A stretch of DNA of 29,750 nucleotides from the IMG/VR virus record IMGVR_UViG_3300014497_000023, positions 1 to 29,750 of that record. One strand, given 5' to 3'. The notes beneath the pieces were generated by a model. It was not told the DNA's origin. It saw nothing but the letters and a program-made list of their open reading frames with translations, and made no database searches. The translations under genes were made by a program, and so were the position numbers. Shown piece by piece: positions 8,024 through 15,398 of the stretch. The stretch is from a virus. The stretch's first letter is position 1. Each line of letters starts with the position of its first letter.

Positions 8024-8625
8024 GCGGCTTCCCCTTTTTTCAGTTCGCGGGTCTTGGCCCGGTATTCAGTCTTGATGGTTTTGATTTCTTCGACGGTGTA
8101 CTTGCGGGGCTCATGAGGCCCCTCCAGCCAGGCCACGGTTTCGGCGCCGATGCGCTGTACCAACCGGATGCGGTACTCGACGGCATTACCGGACAGGTTG
8201 CGGTTGCACTTCACGCACTGACGATGGATGTTCAGTGGCTCGAAACGCAGTTCCGGGCAGGCACCCACGGATCGATAATGCCCAGCGTCCCAGCGGCTGC
8301 CGGTGATCAGGTCGCTGTCCTTCGGCATCGAGTCGCAGCTGATGCATGGCAGGTGCGCGTCACGCAGGCGGACGTACTTGTTCACCGCGGCTTGGGCTTC
8401 GCGTAGATGATCCGCCCTACTCTTTAGCTTCTCTTTGCGTACCTTGATCTCGCGACGCTCGATGCTGGCCAGCGACTTGCGCTTCTTCTCCTGCTTCTCC
8501 CGCGCGATGACAACGGCGCAGTCCGGCGAGCACCAAGACTGAAAGCTCACCTTCGGGACGAATGAGGCCCTGCAGGTTTTGACTGAGCATTTTTTCGGGC
8601 GCGGCTGCTTCCTTTCAATCGTCAT
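8020..8625 (-). CDS. ninG: NinG (Rap) recombination protein
   Basis: This 201-aa protein matches NinG/Rap, a structure-specific nuclease of lambdoid phages that resolves recombination intermediates. N-terminal Cys pairs (KKCSVKTC and WCSPDC), a long basic coiled helix (about 40-85), then CISCDSM and GSRWDAGHYRSVGACPELRF, followed by HRQCVKCNRNLSGN, give an HNH-like zinc fold. Start and stop overlap the neighbouring genes by four bases, so translation is coupled through ninB-ninG-Q position. Length is normal for the family. Confidence 0.92.
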   Translation of the reverse strand: MTIERKQPRPKKCSVKTCRASFVPKVSFQSWCSPDCAVVIAREKQEKKRKSLASIERREIKVRKEKLKSRADHLREAQAAVNKYVRLRDAHLPCISCDSMPKDSDLITGSRWDAGHYRSVGACPELRFEPLNIHRQCVKCNRNLSGNAVEYRIRLVQRIGAETVAWLEGPHEPRKYTVEEIKTIKTEYRAKTRELKKGEAA

Positions 8626-9092
8626 GCAGCCTCCTGGCTCAGAAGATCATCGAAGTACACACCCTGCGGTGCGAAGCGCGCGACAATGCGGTCGGTGTAC
8701 GCCACGCCTTGAGCTCGATTGAAAAGACTGGTCACCGGGAAACCGTCCGGGCCGAACAAATGGCAGCCCCCCATCATTTCCAGCTTTGTCGCGTACGGAA
8801 GATGGCGCATCACCCGGTACCACTCCGCCTGAAACCCGGCATCCTCGTTCAGCAGGATCTGCACGCCGATGTGCAACTTGCAGTACCGGCGGGCGTCAGC
8901 CTCATCGCCGATCTGCGTCATTTCAGCGATGCGCTTGTACATCGCGAACCACAGTCGGTTCTGGTCCAGCGTTCGGTCCTTGCCGGGGCGCAGCGAGACC
9001 ACGACGAACTTCTTGTCGCGGTACATGGCACTGATAGCGGTGATAGCCTCGGAAAGCTTGGCCTGGCAGTTCACGGAGATTTTGTCAGCCAT
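8622..9092 (-). CDS. ninB: NinB family recombination protein
   Basis: This 156-aa protein matches NinB (lambda Orf-like), which binds single-stranded DNA and SSB and assists phage recombination. Visible family features are the strand FVVVSLRPGKDRTLDQNRLW, the helix MYKRIAEMTQ and the end-region FNRAQGVAYTDRIVARFAPQGV. The ATG at 9092 follows a GGGGG site. It pairs with ninG downstream (ATGA overlap) and with the Bet and YqaJ genes on the other strand as the phage's recombination set. Confidence 0.85.
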   Translation of the reverse strand: MADKISVNCQAKLSEAITAISAMYRDKKFVVVSLRPGKDRTLDQNRLWFAMYKRIAEMTQIGDEADARRYCKLHIGVQILLNEDAGFQAEWYRVMRHLPYATKLEMMGGCHLFGPDGFPVTSLFNRAQGVAYTDRIVARFAPQGVYFDDLLSQEAA

Positions 9093-9564
9093 GGTCCACC
9101 CCCTTGATCACGCTTTTTTCGTTGCATAAACTCTGCTCACCAGCCTCATGCGCGCGCGAACCTTTCGGAAGTCTGAGCGAAAGCGAGAGGCTGGATTCTG
9201 TTCCTTCGCCGCCCGCTCGACTGCCAGCGGAATGCTCAAGCTCCCCAACCACTTCGCACGCTATGGCAAACGCCGGGTCGCCCAAGCGAGTCGACTGCAT
9301 GATGCGTGTCATGCCTTCGAGCAAAGCATCGTTTTTTTCCTGAAACTGGCCGGCACCGCGCTGCAGCGCTTGCACCTGTCCACGCAGCGCCGCGTTTTCC
9401 GCATTGACGTGGCTGAATTGAGTGGCGATGTGCTCTTCCAGCGAAACTAGGTCACGCTGCCAGTCGATCTCATCGTGGAAGTAGCCGAAGCGCTCGCAGA
9501 GGCTGCGGTGGAAGTTTTTGAAGCTGGCCTCAGCCTGCTTTTTCTGTTCAGTGGTATCGGTCAT
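9085..9564 (-). CDS. Hypothetical coiled-coil protein (159 aa)
   Basis: Not recognised. The N-terminal two thirds are helical, including a coiled-coil-like stretch (EEHIATQFSHVNAENAALRG). The C-terminal part is low in hydrophobics and contains SSLSLSLRLPKGSRAHEAGE, which looks disordered. It overlaps the genes on both sides (ATGA with the upstream gene, 8 bases with ninB), so it is a normal member of the operon. Confidence 0.6.
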   Translation of the reverse strand: MTDTTEQKKQAEASFKNFHRSLCERFGYFHDEIDWQRDLVSLEEHIATQFSHVNAENAALRGQVQALQRGAGQFQEKNDALLEGMTRIMQSTRLGDPAFAIACEVVGELEHSAGSRAGGEGTESSLSLSLRLPKGSRAHEAGEQSLCNEKSVIKGVDHG

Positions 9565-10358
9565 TGAGCCGCGCTCCCTGCTTTCAATTGTTCGGCCTGC
9601 CGAATCAGCAGCGCCCGGCGATCAGCCAGCTCGTTGGCTGCCAAAATTCGCAGTTCTGTTTTTTCCTCGTCCGAGGCTTTGCGCATCGCCAGCATCGAGT
9701 CCTTCACCGCGGCGAGCTTCTCGCGCAGTTTTGGGGAAGGCCGCGCGACCTCACCGGTGAGCAGCGCAACTACGGCCCTACCGTCTTCAGTGACCGGCGC
9801 GACACTCAAGTCGGCCAGGTACTGCTGAGCACGCTCCTGTCGGATACGCTGCATTTGCACGGCTTTGGTGATCGCCTGCGTGCGGCGGTTGGCGTCGAAG
9901 CCGACAGATACATGCCAGTTCACCTCCTTGCTGTCCTCCCGGGCTTGCCCCACCAGACGCTCGTAAGCGCTGTTGAACGCCATGCGCGCACCGACCTTGT
10001 CGCCGGCGTCGAGGACAGGTTTCGCCGCAGCCAGCGCGAGCTGGATTTCGTCGGTCAGCACCACGGTTTCAAATTCATCGTTGGTGGTCATGGCGATCGC
10101 CCATGCTTCGTCCTTGCCCGGGCGGCCGTCAGCGGCCTGCACTCGCTGGAGAATGTCGGCCATCGCCAGCTTGCCCTTCACCTCGAAGCGGCAGGCCTTC
10201 AGCGCAGCTTTCACGGCGGGCACCGAGTAAGCGCAAAGGTCTTCAGCCATCATCGCCGCAGTGCCTGGGTTCATTTCCTGACCCATGGCCTCGGCGGTGG
10301 CGCAGATCGCGGCGGCGAGGCCGGCAACCTGGTGATCGTTCATTTCAAAGGTACTCAT
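9561..10358 (-). CDS. Hypothetical protein after the replication gene (possible helicase-loading helper)
   Basis: This 265-aa protein is not firmly recognised. The N-terminal domain (about 1-85) has the pattern DHQVAGLAAAICATAEAMGQ, then a segment ending VKGKLAMADILQRVQ, similar to N-termini of replication-associated phage proteins. The rest is helical and charged. It starts 14 bases inside the end of the replication protein gene, with GGGGAG in front, where lambda keeps P, the helicase loader. No Walker motif is present, so an AAA-type loader is excluded; a P-like or helicase-binding adaptor role is inferred. Confidence 0.55.
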   Translation of the reverse strand: MSTFEMNDHQVAGLAAAICATAEAMGQEMNPGTAAMMAEDLCAYSVPAVKAALKACRFEVKGKLAMADILQRVQAADGRPGKDEAWAIAMTTNDEFETVVLTDEIQLALAAAKPVLDAGDKVGARMAFNSAYERLVGQAREDSKEVNWHVSVGFDANRRTQAITKAVQMQRIRQERAQQYLADLSVAPVTEDGRAVVALLTGEVARPSPKLREKLAAVKDSMLAMRKASDEEKTELRILAANELADRRALLIRQAEQLKAGSAAQ

Positions 10359-11316
10359 TGCGCTCCCCTGCTTTGCGCTTCGCCAAAACCATTTGCGCGG
10401 CCTGTTCGGCGGCGGAGACGTTCGCCTCAGTGCGTTCCATCTGGCGTGCGGTTGTCCCGTTGATGCGCTGACCGGTCACCCACTGGGTGTGGTAGCTCTC
10501 GGCATTTGCCAGCAGTTCGTTGAGGCTGTGGCACTTGCGCAGGACTGCGGCATCGCTGGTTTTCAGGTAGTGCGCGGCGACGTGATGAGCGACATCAGCG
10601 CCGAGGCGGTCGACCAGTTGGCCGAGCTGGCCACCGACCTTGGCGTTCCACACTGGCCAGGTGATGTAGCGCTTGCGGTAGGCCATGGCGTAGTTCGCCC
10701 AGACCTTGAAGGTTTTGCAGGACTGGTCTTTGGGGCCCGGCATGTCAGCGGGGATCTCAACCCGTGGCGTATCGGCGCGATCAACCACCAGCACCAGGTT
10801 GCGGGCCGGCTTGTCCGGGCTGCCTTGCAAGTCTTGACTGGTATCCTGATTGGTACCCTGATGATTGGTATCCTGATTTGTCGGAGATTTTTCCGACCCT
10901 GGCTCGGATTTATCTCCGACCTTGCTCGGATTTTTTTCCGAAGTAGATCGGATTTTTTTCCGACCTTCGATCTTCGGAGGGGTCGGATATTTTTCCGACC
11001 CATCCAGTTTCTGGTTCCACTCAATCGCCTTTTCGGTCAGGCGGAACAGCGTGATGTTCGAGGTGCTGGAAAGCTCAATCAACCCCGCCTCTTCCAGGGC
11101 CTTCAGCATGCGATAAGCAGTGTCTGGCTTGTCGGTGAGCAGCGGCAGCTCCTCGATGATCTTGGCCTTGCTCAGCGCGAAGAAGATCCCGTCGTCAGTC
11201 TTGATTGGCTTGGTCCAACTCGGGCAGCCGTAGACGAAGGCGAACAGCAGGGCTTGCTGAGAATTCAGCCCCCACTCCAACGCCTTCACCTGATTGATCG
11301 TGACGGTGAATTGCAT
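10345..11316 (-). CDS. Replication initiation protein, O-like, with the origin inside the gene
   Basis: This 323-aa protein has a winged-helix N-terminal domain (about 1-105: NQVKALEWGLNSQQALLFAF through SNITLFRLTEKAIEW). A low-complexity polar linker (about 110-170) is rich in SEKxP, KSEPGSEK and NQDT repeats. A C-terminal domain (about 185-300) includes FKVWANYAMAYRKRYITWPV and would contact the helicase or loader. The linker is exactly where the DNA carries the iterons at 10880-11000, as in lambda O. The ATG at 11316 follows the antirepressor stop at once (TGATATG) and has GGGAAGG upstream. Confidence 0.8.
   Translation of the reverse strand: MQFTVTINQVKALEWGLNSQQALLFAFVYGCPSWTKPIKTDDGIFFALSKAKIIEELPLLTDKPDTAYRMLKALEEAGLIELSSTSNITLFRLTEKAIEWNQKLDGSEKYPTPPKIEGRKKIRSTSEKNPSKVGDKSEPGSEKSPTNQDTNHQGTNQDTSQDLQGSPDKPARNLVLVVDRADTPRVEIPADMPGPKDQSCKTFKVWANYAMAYRKRYITWPVWNAKVGGQLGQLVDRLGADVAHHVAAHYLKTSDAAVLRKCHSLNELLANAESYHTQWVTGQRINGTTARQMERTEANVSAAEQAAQMVLAKRKAGERNEYL
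10839..10877. repeat. Three 12-bp direct repeats in the O-like gene
   Basis: The unit TGGTAtCCTGAT occurs at 10839-10850, 10851-10862 (one change) and 10866-10877. On the coding strand it encodes the NQDT/NQGT repeats. It directly abuts the iteron block and may be part of the origin. Confidence 0.7.
10880..11000. repeat. Iteron array, probable phage origin of replication
   Basis: Five 19-bp imperfect palindromes share the form xTCGGA, seven T-rich bases, CCGACC: 10880-10898, 10903-10921, 10925-10943, 10947-10965 and 10982-11000. The starts of copies 1-4 are 22-23 bp apart; the fifth is 35 bp from the fourth. The central bases are mostly T on the plus strand. The array lies in the linker part of the O-like gene, as the lambda origin lies within O. 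Confidence 0.82.
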
Positions 11317-11317
11317 A

Positions 11318-12169
11318 TCAGGCCTTCCCGACCAGTTTGACCAGCTCAAGGAAGCGATCCACGTACCAGTGAGGCTGGGTTTCGCGCGGGCATTGAGGGC
11401 TTGTGAGGTTCTTGCCGTAGGCCAGGCCCTTGTCGGTCACCGACCAGAAGTCGACTGTTTCCTGTTTGGAGTTCTTGCGCTGGAGCTGCTTGAGGAAGCC
11501 ATGGGCTTCAAGTGCAAGGTTGAATGCTCGCGTGGTGCAGGCGAAGCCGTTGTCTTTGATCAGTGAGGTTACGGCCTTAGTCGGCATCGAGCTGCCGCCA
11601 GTGGCATCTGGCGCGGCATCAATTGCGTAGCCCGGCAGGAAGCTCGACTCTAGACCGTTATTGTTGGCGATCTTCGCCAGCATCATCACTTGGCTTGAGG
11701 GTGACGGCTTCAGGAGGCGCGAATAGCACTCCATGAGTGCCAGTTCACCTACAACTTTTGAACTGCTCGGGCTGGCAGCTTCGAACTTTCCGGTTTTGCG
11801 AATGCTGGGCAGCACCTCACCCACTACCCATTCTTCGAAGCGTTCGGCGCCAACCAGCTTCGAGCGCATCACCAGTCGGTAGACATCGCGCTCAGGAATG
11901 ACGGTCATGAAACCACCACCCTGTTTCGGGGTAGTGGTCGCGGCCTTGCAGTGACGGGAGATCGCGTTCTCTGGCTTGGCATAACCGAGCGCATCGGCAA
12001 CATCACGGGCGACGAACCACGGGTCGCCGAGCTCGTCGGTTATGACGCGGATGGCGCCACCATCGAAGTCGAAAGGAATTACTGAGGTGGTACGCGACAC
12101 GTTTTGCGATTTATTAAAACGTGTCGCGACACTGTTGGGGGTATTGCTTGAAGTAGATTGGCTATGCAT
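11318..12169 (-). CDS. Bro-N domain antirepressor-like protein
   Basis: This 283-aa protein has a Bro-N domain at about residues 30-130: VIPFDFDGGAIRVITDELG, PWFVARDVADALGYAKPENA, then a stretch ending FEEWVVGEVLPSIRKTGKF. The C-terminal half is a second, helical DNA-binding-like domain ending with HWYVDRFLELVKLVG. Such proteins act as antirepressors in many temperate phages. The ATG at 12169 has GAGG six bases upstream. Residues about 14-30 are encoded by the double-palindrome element at 12093-12132. It lies between the CII-like regulator and the O-like gene. Confidence 0.78.
   Translation of the reverse strand: MHSQSTSSNTPNSVATRFNKSQNVSRTTSVIPFDFDGGAIRVITDELGDPWFVARDVADALGYAKPENAISRHCKAATTTPKQGGGFMTVIPERDVYRLVMRSKLVGAERFEEWVVGEVLPSIRKTGKFEAASPSSSKVVGELALMECYSRLLKPSPSSQVMMLAKIANNNGLESSFLPGYAIDAAPDATGGSSMPTKAVTSLIKDNGFACTTRAFNLALEAHGFLKQLQRKNSKQETVDFWSVTDKGLAYGKNLTSPQCPRETQPHWYVDRFLELVKLVGKA
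12093..12132. repeat. Dispersed double-palindrome element, copy A
   Basis: CGCGACACGTTTT, ten bases, then AAAACGTGTCGCG form a perfect 13-bp inverted repeat, and GTGTCGCGACAC (12121-12132) is itself a perfect 12-bp palindrome. It lies inside the antirepressor coding region. Copy B (23550-23589) has the same 40-bp geometry. Confidence 0.75.
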
Positions 12170-12196
12170 AATCGGCCTCATCAAGTTGTATGAATT

Positions 12197-12222
12197 AGCC
12201 GGGGCGCAATCCCGGCTTTTTT
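12197..12222 (+). terminator. Terminator oriented against the early operon
   Basis: Stem AGCCGGG/CCCGGCT (12197-12217) is followed by a T run on the plus strand. In the minus direction the stem is followed by AATTCATAC, which is poor. It lies between two minus-strand genes, so it would stop antisense transcripts heading towards cro and cI. Confidence 0.6.
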
Positions 12223-12233
12223 GTGCCTGCGAT

Positions 12234-12701
12234 TTATGTGCGGGCTTTATGCAGCTCGATTACCGCTCCAATAGCCTCAAGGCTCGCCGACATATACTTG
12301 GCGTGCAGGGCGCGGATCTTCTTTGCTTCGCTCGCGTCGATCTCGCCGTCCTCCAGCGCGGAAGCCACCATCTGGTCAAGTGCACCGCGCTGCGCGGATG
12401 CCGTGAGAGAGCGCTGGTACAGATCGACGTTGTCCAACTCCCCCGCCTCCGGGATCTTCACGAACACACCGCCGTACATGGCGCAGATGTAGTCCGGTAG
12501 ATGCTCGGTCCTCGTTTCGCTTTCCAGCACGAATATCTCGGCATCGCTCAACGGCTTGCACCCAGCGGTTTCGTAGATCTGGTTTTCCAGACGCTTGTCC
12601 TTGATGCCAAGGCGAGCAGCTGCGCAATCCATTCCGCCAGGGAAAGCGTTGGACACGGCTGCCATAACTTGGCGGCGGGTCTCTAGTACGGGCGTTTTCA
12701 T
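12234..12701 (-). CDS. YmfL family regulator (CII position)
   Basis: This 155-aa protein closely follows the YmfL-type pattern: ETRRQVMAAVSNAFPGGMDC, AAARLGIKDKRLENQIYETA, CKPLSDAEIFVLE, HLPDYICAMYGGVFVKIPE, then GELDNVDLYQRSL. Its N-terminal half is a helix-turn-helix of the phage CII-like regulatory type. It is the second gene after cro, where CII lies in lambda and P22. The role in setting lysogeny is inferred from family and place. The ATG at 12701 has AGGA immediately before it and AAGGA further upstream. Confidence 0.8.
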   Translation of the reverse strand: MKTPVLETRRQVMAAVSNAFPGGMDCAAARLGIKDKRLENQIYETAGCKPLSDAEIFVLESETRTEHLPDYICAMYGGVFVKIPEAGELDNVDLYQRSLTASAQRGALDQMVASALEDGEIDASEAKKIRALHAKYMSASLEAIGAVIELHKART

Positions 12702-12765
12702 GTCCTAGTTTTTCCTTGGGGCGGTTGCGGTCAAGATGGCTTCAATGAAACGGCGGACTGGGATG

Positions 12766-12945
12766 TCAGGCGGCTTGCGCCTTCTTTGCTGCCTTGAACT
12801 TTCCTTTGGAAAGAACCTGAATCTGGTACTGCCGGGATTCGGGGATGGTTTCCCCCCACATGGTTACAGCGCTCGGGCGAATACCCAGGGCTAGTGCCAG
12901 CTTTGTCTTGCTGCCGAAGAATTCGGCGACTTCATGCGTATTCAT
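12766..12945 (-). CDS. cro: Cro-like repressor
   Basis: This 59-aa protein, MNTHEVAEFFGSKTKLALAL then GIRPSAVTMWGETIPESRQY, is a single Cro/YdaS-type helix-turn-helix domain (recognition part about residues 14-32) with a basic C-terminal tail (KGKFKAAKKAQAA). GAGG stands eight bases before the ATG. It is the first gene from PR, divergent from cI across the operators, as in lambdoid phages. It would shut down the repressor promoter during lytic growth. The 64-base gap to the next gene contains nothing evident. Confidence 0.85.
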   Translation of the reverse strand: MNTHEVAEFFGSKTKLALALGIRPSAVTMWGETIPESRQYQIQVLSKGKFKAAKKAQAA

Positions 12946-12972
12946 TTCGCATCCTCGTTCGACTCTGACGCA

Positions 12973-13001
12973 ATTTCAGCATACTTAATTCTTCGCGTCA
13001 A
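12973..13001 (-). promoter_or_regulatory. PR-like promoter for cro
   Basis: On the minus strand TTGACG (13001-12996), a 17-bp spacer and TGAAAT (12978-12973) form a sigma-70 promoter. Operator OR-a (12975-12988) covers the -10 and part of the spacer. Confidence 0.7.
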
Positions 13002-13044
13002 CGGCGTTTTCGACCTACTGCATGCTTAAATTCAGTTAACTTAA
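12975..13044. promoter_or_regulatory. Right operators: three CI/Cro-like sites
   Basis: Three 14-mers fit the palindromic pattern TTCAGCATGCTTAA: 12975-12988 TTCAGCATACTTAA, 13016-13029 TACTGCATGCTTAA and 13031-13044 TTCAGTTAACTTAA. A -10-like TAATAT at 13042-13047 would start cI transcription at or near its ATG (13055), and no ribosome site precedes that ATG, so the cI message from here may be leaderless. Matching sites lie at 17923-17981. Confidence 0.78.
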
Positions 13045-13054
13045 TATTGGGTCC

Positions 13055-13714
13055 ATGGAAAGACACGAACGTATTGCCCGAGCTATACAGCTCAGCGGGA
13101 GAAAGAAGGGCGAAATTGCGGCGCTGTGCGGCGTCGCGAACTCTGCTGTCACTCAATGGATTACTGGCGAGAGCAAAAGCCTCCGGCCAGAGAATCTATA
13201 CGCCTTGGCAAAAGCGACTGGCTTCAGAGCCGAGTGGCTTGCTATTGGTGAGGGTGCGGAGCAGGAGGCGTCAGAGCCCAACGTCTCGACGACTGAGCAG
13301 CCTTCTCAGAGCTTCCGCTACCCAGTGATCAGTTGGGTTTCTGCCGGCTCTTGGGCGGAAGCCGTTGAGCCTTACCCCGCCGGGATTTCAGATCGCTACG
13401 AGTTTTCCGAATACAACTCGAAAGGCCCGGCGTTCTGGCTTGAAGTCAAAGGCGACTCGATGACATCGCCGGTTGGTACGAGCATCGCCCAAGGCTCACT
13501 GATCCTGGTGGATACCGAAGTAGAAGCGGCGCCGGGCAAGCTTGTGGTAGCCAAACTTCCAGACAGCAACGAGGCGACCTTCAAGAAGCTGGTCAGCGAT
13601 GGTGGAAAGCTCTATCTGAAGCCGCTCAACCCTGGATACCCGACCGAAGTCTTTGATGAAAACTGCCGGATAGTTGGCGTCGTAGTGCAAGCAACACAGA
13701 AGTTTCACTACTGA
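13055..13714 (+). CDS. cI: CI-like repressor, LexA/S24 self-cleaving type
   Basis: This 219-aa repressor has an N-terminal helix-turn-helix (about 5-65: KKGEIAALCGVANSAVTQWI) and a C-terminal S24 peptidase domain. The likely cleavage site is Ala97-Gly98 in SWVSAGSW, the catalytic Ser is Ser135 in VKGDSM, and the catalytic Lys is probably Lys177 in EATFKKL. It would hold the prophage silent at both operator sets and be cleaved with RecA help during SOS. The start ATG has no ribosome site; the N-terminus MERHERIARAIQLSG supports this start. It diverges from cro. Confidence 0.93.
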   Translation: MERHERIARAIQLSGRKKGEIAALCGVANSAVTQWITGESKSLRPENLYALAKATGFRAEWLAIGEGAEQEASEPNVSTTEQPSQSFRYPVISWVSAGSWAEAVEPYPAGISDRYEFSEYNSKGPAFWLEVKGDSMTSPVGTSIAQGSLILVDTEVEAAPGKLVVAKLPDSNEATFKKLVSDGGKLYLKPLNPGYPTEVFDENCRIVGVVVQATQKFHY

Positions 13715-13727
13715 ACCGGACTGCGCC

Positions 13728-13967
13728 ATGGCCCTCACTAAGCCCAACCAGCAGCTGCGCCGAGATCTAAAAGAGGCTGCTGCCCTGCTCAAGTGGTCAG
13801 GCGTCGATCTGATGCAGGCGGCAGTGAAGCTGTCAGAGGCCGGGCAAGAGGATGAGGCCAAAGAGCCGATGAGGATCGCGGCCGGCTTCCAGGAGGCCGA
13901 GGACAAGCTGGCGGGGTATGCGGAAGAAGTGAAGGCAGGAGTGATACTTCGGCGGAAGGCGGGATAA
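13728..13967 (+). CDS. Hypothetical helical protein next to cI (79 aa)
   Basis: Not recognised. It starts 13 bases after the cI stop with no clear ribosome site, so translation may be coupled to cI and expression in the lysogen is expected. The sequence is almost entirely alpha-helical (LRRDLKEAAALLKWSGVDLM, then a stretch ending EAEDKLAGYAEEVKA) with a basic end. Confidence 0.6.
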   Translation: MALTKPNQQLRRDLKEAAALLKWSGVDLMQAAVKLSEAGQEDEAKEPMRIAAGFQEAEDKLAGYAEEVKAGVILRRKAG

Positions 13968-14015
13968 GCATAAGTTGAAAATCTATAGTCGGATTTAAAA
14001 TTTCAAGGATACGAG

Positions 14016-14933
14016 ATGAGCGGTTTCGAGCTGAGTTTAGATGATGTCCCAGTCCTTCCAGATATTGAATCGATTGTCGGTCGAGCTAACTTTCAATCCC
14101 CCCTTTACTTTCTGCCAGATCACAAAGACCGAGACTTCGGCAGGATCATTGCCCCATACCACTTAAAAGGGAAGATGATAAAGTGCGGAATTGCCAATTG
14201 TGGAAAACCGCATCTCCATGGTTACGCTATAACCACGAGCGATTCACTAGAAACGAATATCGGCAAGGATTGCGGAACAAAGCATTTCAAGGCCAACTTT
14301 GCCGCTGAAATGAAGCGGCATGACGAGCTGTACAATCGGCGCCTTAAGATAAATCGAATACTAGAGCTGAAAGGCGTAGCTCCAGAGATGTTAACCGTTC
14401 TGCTTACAGCAAAAAACGATTACTCGGGGCTTAAGTCCTTGCGTTATGCGCTTCGCGCGGCTCTGTCGGCTACTGATAACGAGCGCATTGTCCACAAGTT
14501 AAAAACTGGAGATTCAAGTCTCTATCGCTATGAGTCAAGATCCCTTGCCGAGAGAGAGGCTTATTTTGAAACCAACCCAGCTGCAAAGAAATCTGGAGTT
14601 GTACCGCCAAAACAAATCAGGATTGGTGAAATCGCCGGCTTTGACTTCCTTAGCGCAACCCATAGAGACGAAGAGGTCTTTAACTTCGCCATGCCACTGA
14701 GGAGCGTTATTTCTGCATCCGCTGAGGACATATACTCCTGGAGGACTGGCGAAATAGATAAGGTTCATATTTGGATTGGAAGAGCTAATAAAGGGCTTGA
14801 TAGAATTAACCATCTAATAAGCTGCGGAAAGAAATTCTTTACAAAAGAAAATCTGTCTGGCCTCGGGGCCATAGGGCTCTCGGATGAAAGTGTGAAATCA
14901 GCTATCGCGATAGCTGGGAGCCTTAAAAACTAG
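14016..14933 (+). CDS. Unknown 305-aa protein in the exclusion-gene position
   Basis: Not recognised. An AAGGA ribosome site lies before the ATG, and the upstream 50 bases are AT-rich. A possible zinc-binding patch lies at about residues 56-90: KCGIANCGKPHLHGYA and NIGKDCGTKHF, with two Cys pairs and several His. The rest mixes helices with a beta-like segment (IYSWRTGEIDKVHIWIG). Base composition is visibly AT-richer than the phage core, which suggests separate acquisition. Genes directly downstream of cI, like lambda rexAB, are often expressed in the lysogen and exclude other phages; that role is only inferred here. Confidence 0.65.
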   Translation: MSGFELSLDDVPVLPDIESIVGRANFQSPLYFLPDHKDRDFGRIIAPYHLKGKMIKCGIANCGKPHLHGYAITTSDSLETNIGKDCGTKHFKANFAAEMKRHDELYNRRLKINRILELKGVAPEMLTVLLTAKNDYSGLKSLRYALRAALSATDNERIVHKLKTGDSSLYRYESRSLAEREAYFETNPAAKKSGVVPPKQIRIGEIAGFDFLSATHRDEEVFNFAMPLRSVISASAEDIYSWRTGEIDKVHIWIGRANKGLDRINHLISCGKKFFTKENLSGLGAIGLSDESVKSAIAIAGSLKN

Positions 14934-14934
14934 T

Positions 14935-15213
14935 CTAGGATGACTCCTCCACGACCAGTGCAGATTGAACAAGGCACTGCATATCGTCTACCGAGGGTAG
15001 CTCTACCCAAAATAAAGTCTGATCAGGATGCATCGCTTCGTAAGTTGCGAACAGATAAAAGCCTGGGGGGTCTTCATTCAGTTGCTTCCATGTGGCGATC
15101 ATAAACCCCTCGCAAGGACTGTAAACGAGGCACTCTTGATAATCTTCTGGCTGTATTTTTGAGGTTTGGTGAAAGCCCTGAGGCAACCTGAAATCAATCG
15201 ACGAATTACTCAC
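14935..15213 (-). CDS. Hypothetical protein (92 aa), convergent with the cI operon
   Basis: Not recognised. It starts at a GTG (15213) with AAGGAG nine bases upstream and ends one base past the stop of the 305-aa gene, so the two converge with no terminator between. The protein is acidic, with aromatic-rich strands (GFMIATWKQLNEDPPGFYLF). Base composition is AT-rich like its neighbour. Confidence 0.55.
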   Translation of the reverse strand: MSNSSIDFRLPQGFHQTSKIQPEDYQECLVYSPCEGFMIATWKQLNEDPPGFYLFATYEAMHPDQTLFWVELPSVDDMQCLVQSALVVEESS

Positions 15214-15256
15214 AGGAATAGCTCCTTAAAATTCAATTCCCCAAAAGAATACATCA

Positions 15257-15279
15257 AAGCCCGGCCCAGCGCCGGGCTT
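15257..15279. terminator. Hairpin with terminator form
   Basis: A nine-base stem AAGCCCGGC/GCCGGGCTT with loop CCAGC is followed on the plus strand by CTTGTTT, a broken T run. It lies upstream of the minus-strand 92-aa gene. Confidence 0.5.
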
Positions 15280-15352
15280 CTTGTTTCTGCCTTGTGACAT
15301 TTCGGATGTCTACTACACTGACTCTTGCTGAGGGGTCAGCTGCTAGCGTAAG

Positions 15353-15385
15353 AATACAAAGCCCGCCATGTGCGGGCTTTGTATT
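15353..15385. terminator. Two-way terminator, perfect 14-bp stem
   Basis: AATACAAAGCCCGC and GCGGGCTTTGTATT are perfect inverted repeats around CATGT. It sits 13 bases past the stop of the 97-aa minus-strand gene and can act in both directions. Confidence 0.7.
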
Positions 15386-15398
15386 TGGATTTCATACA

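Noticed and set aside
10839-11000. CRISPR array
   Set aside because: The repeats are short, palindromic, nearly adjacent and inside a coding gene; there are no spacers of constant length.
14935-15213. The 92-aa gene as antitoxin partner of a toxin-antitoxin pair with the 305-aa gene
   Set aside because: The genes converge and are not in an operon, and neither has a recognised toxin or antitoxin motif.
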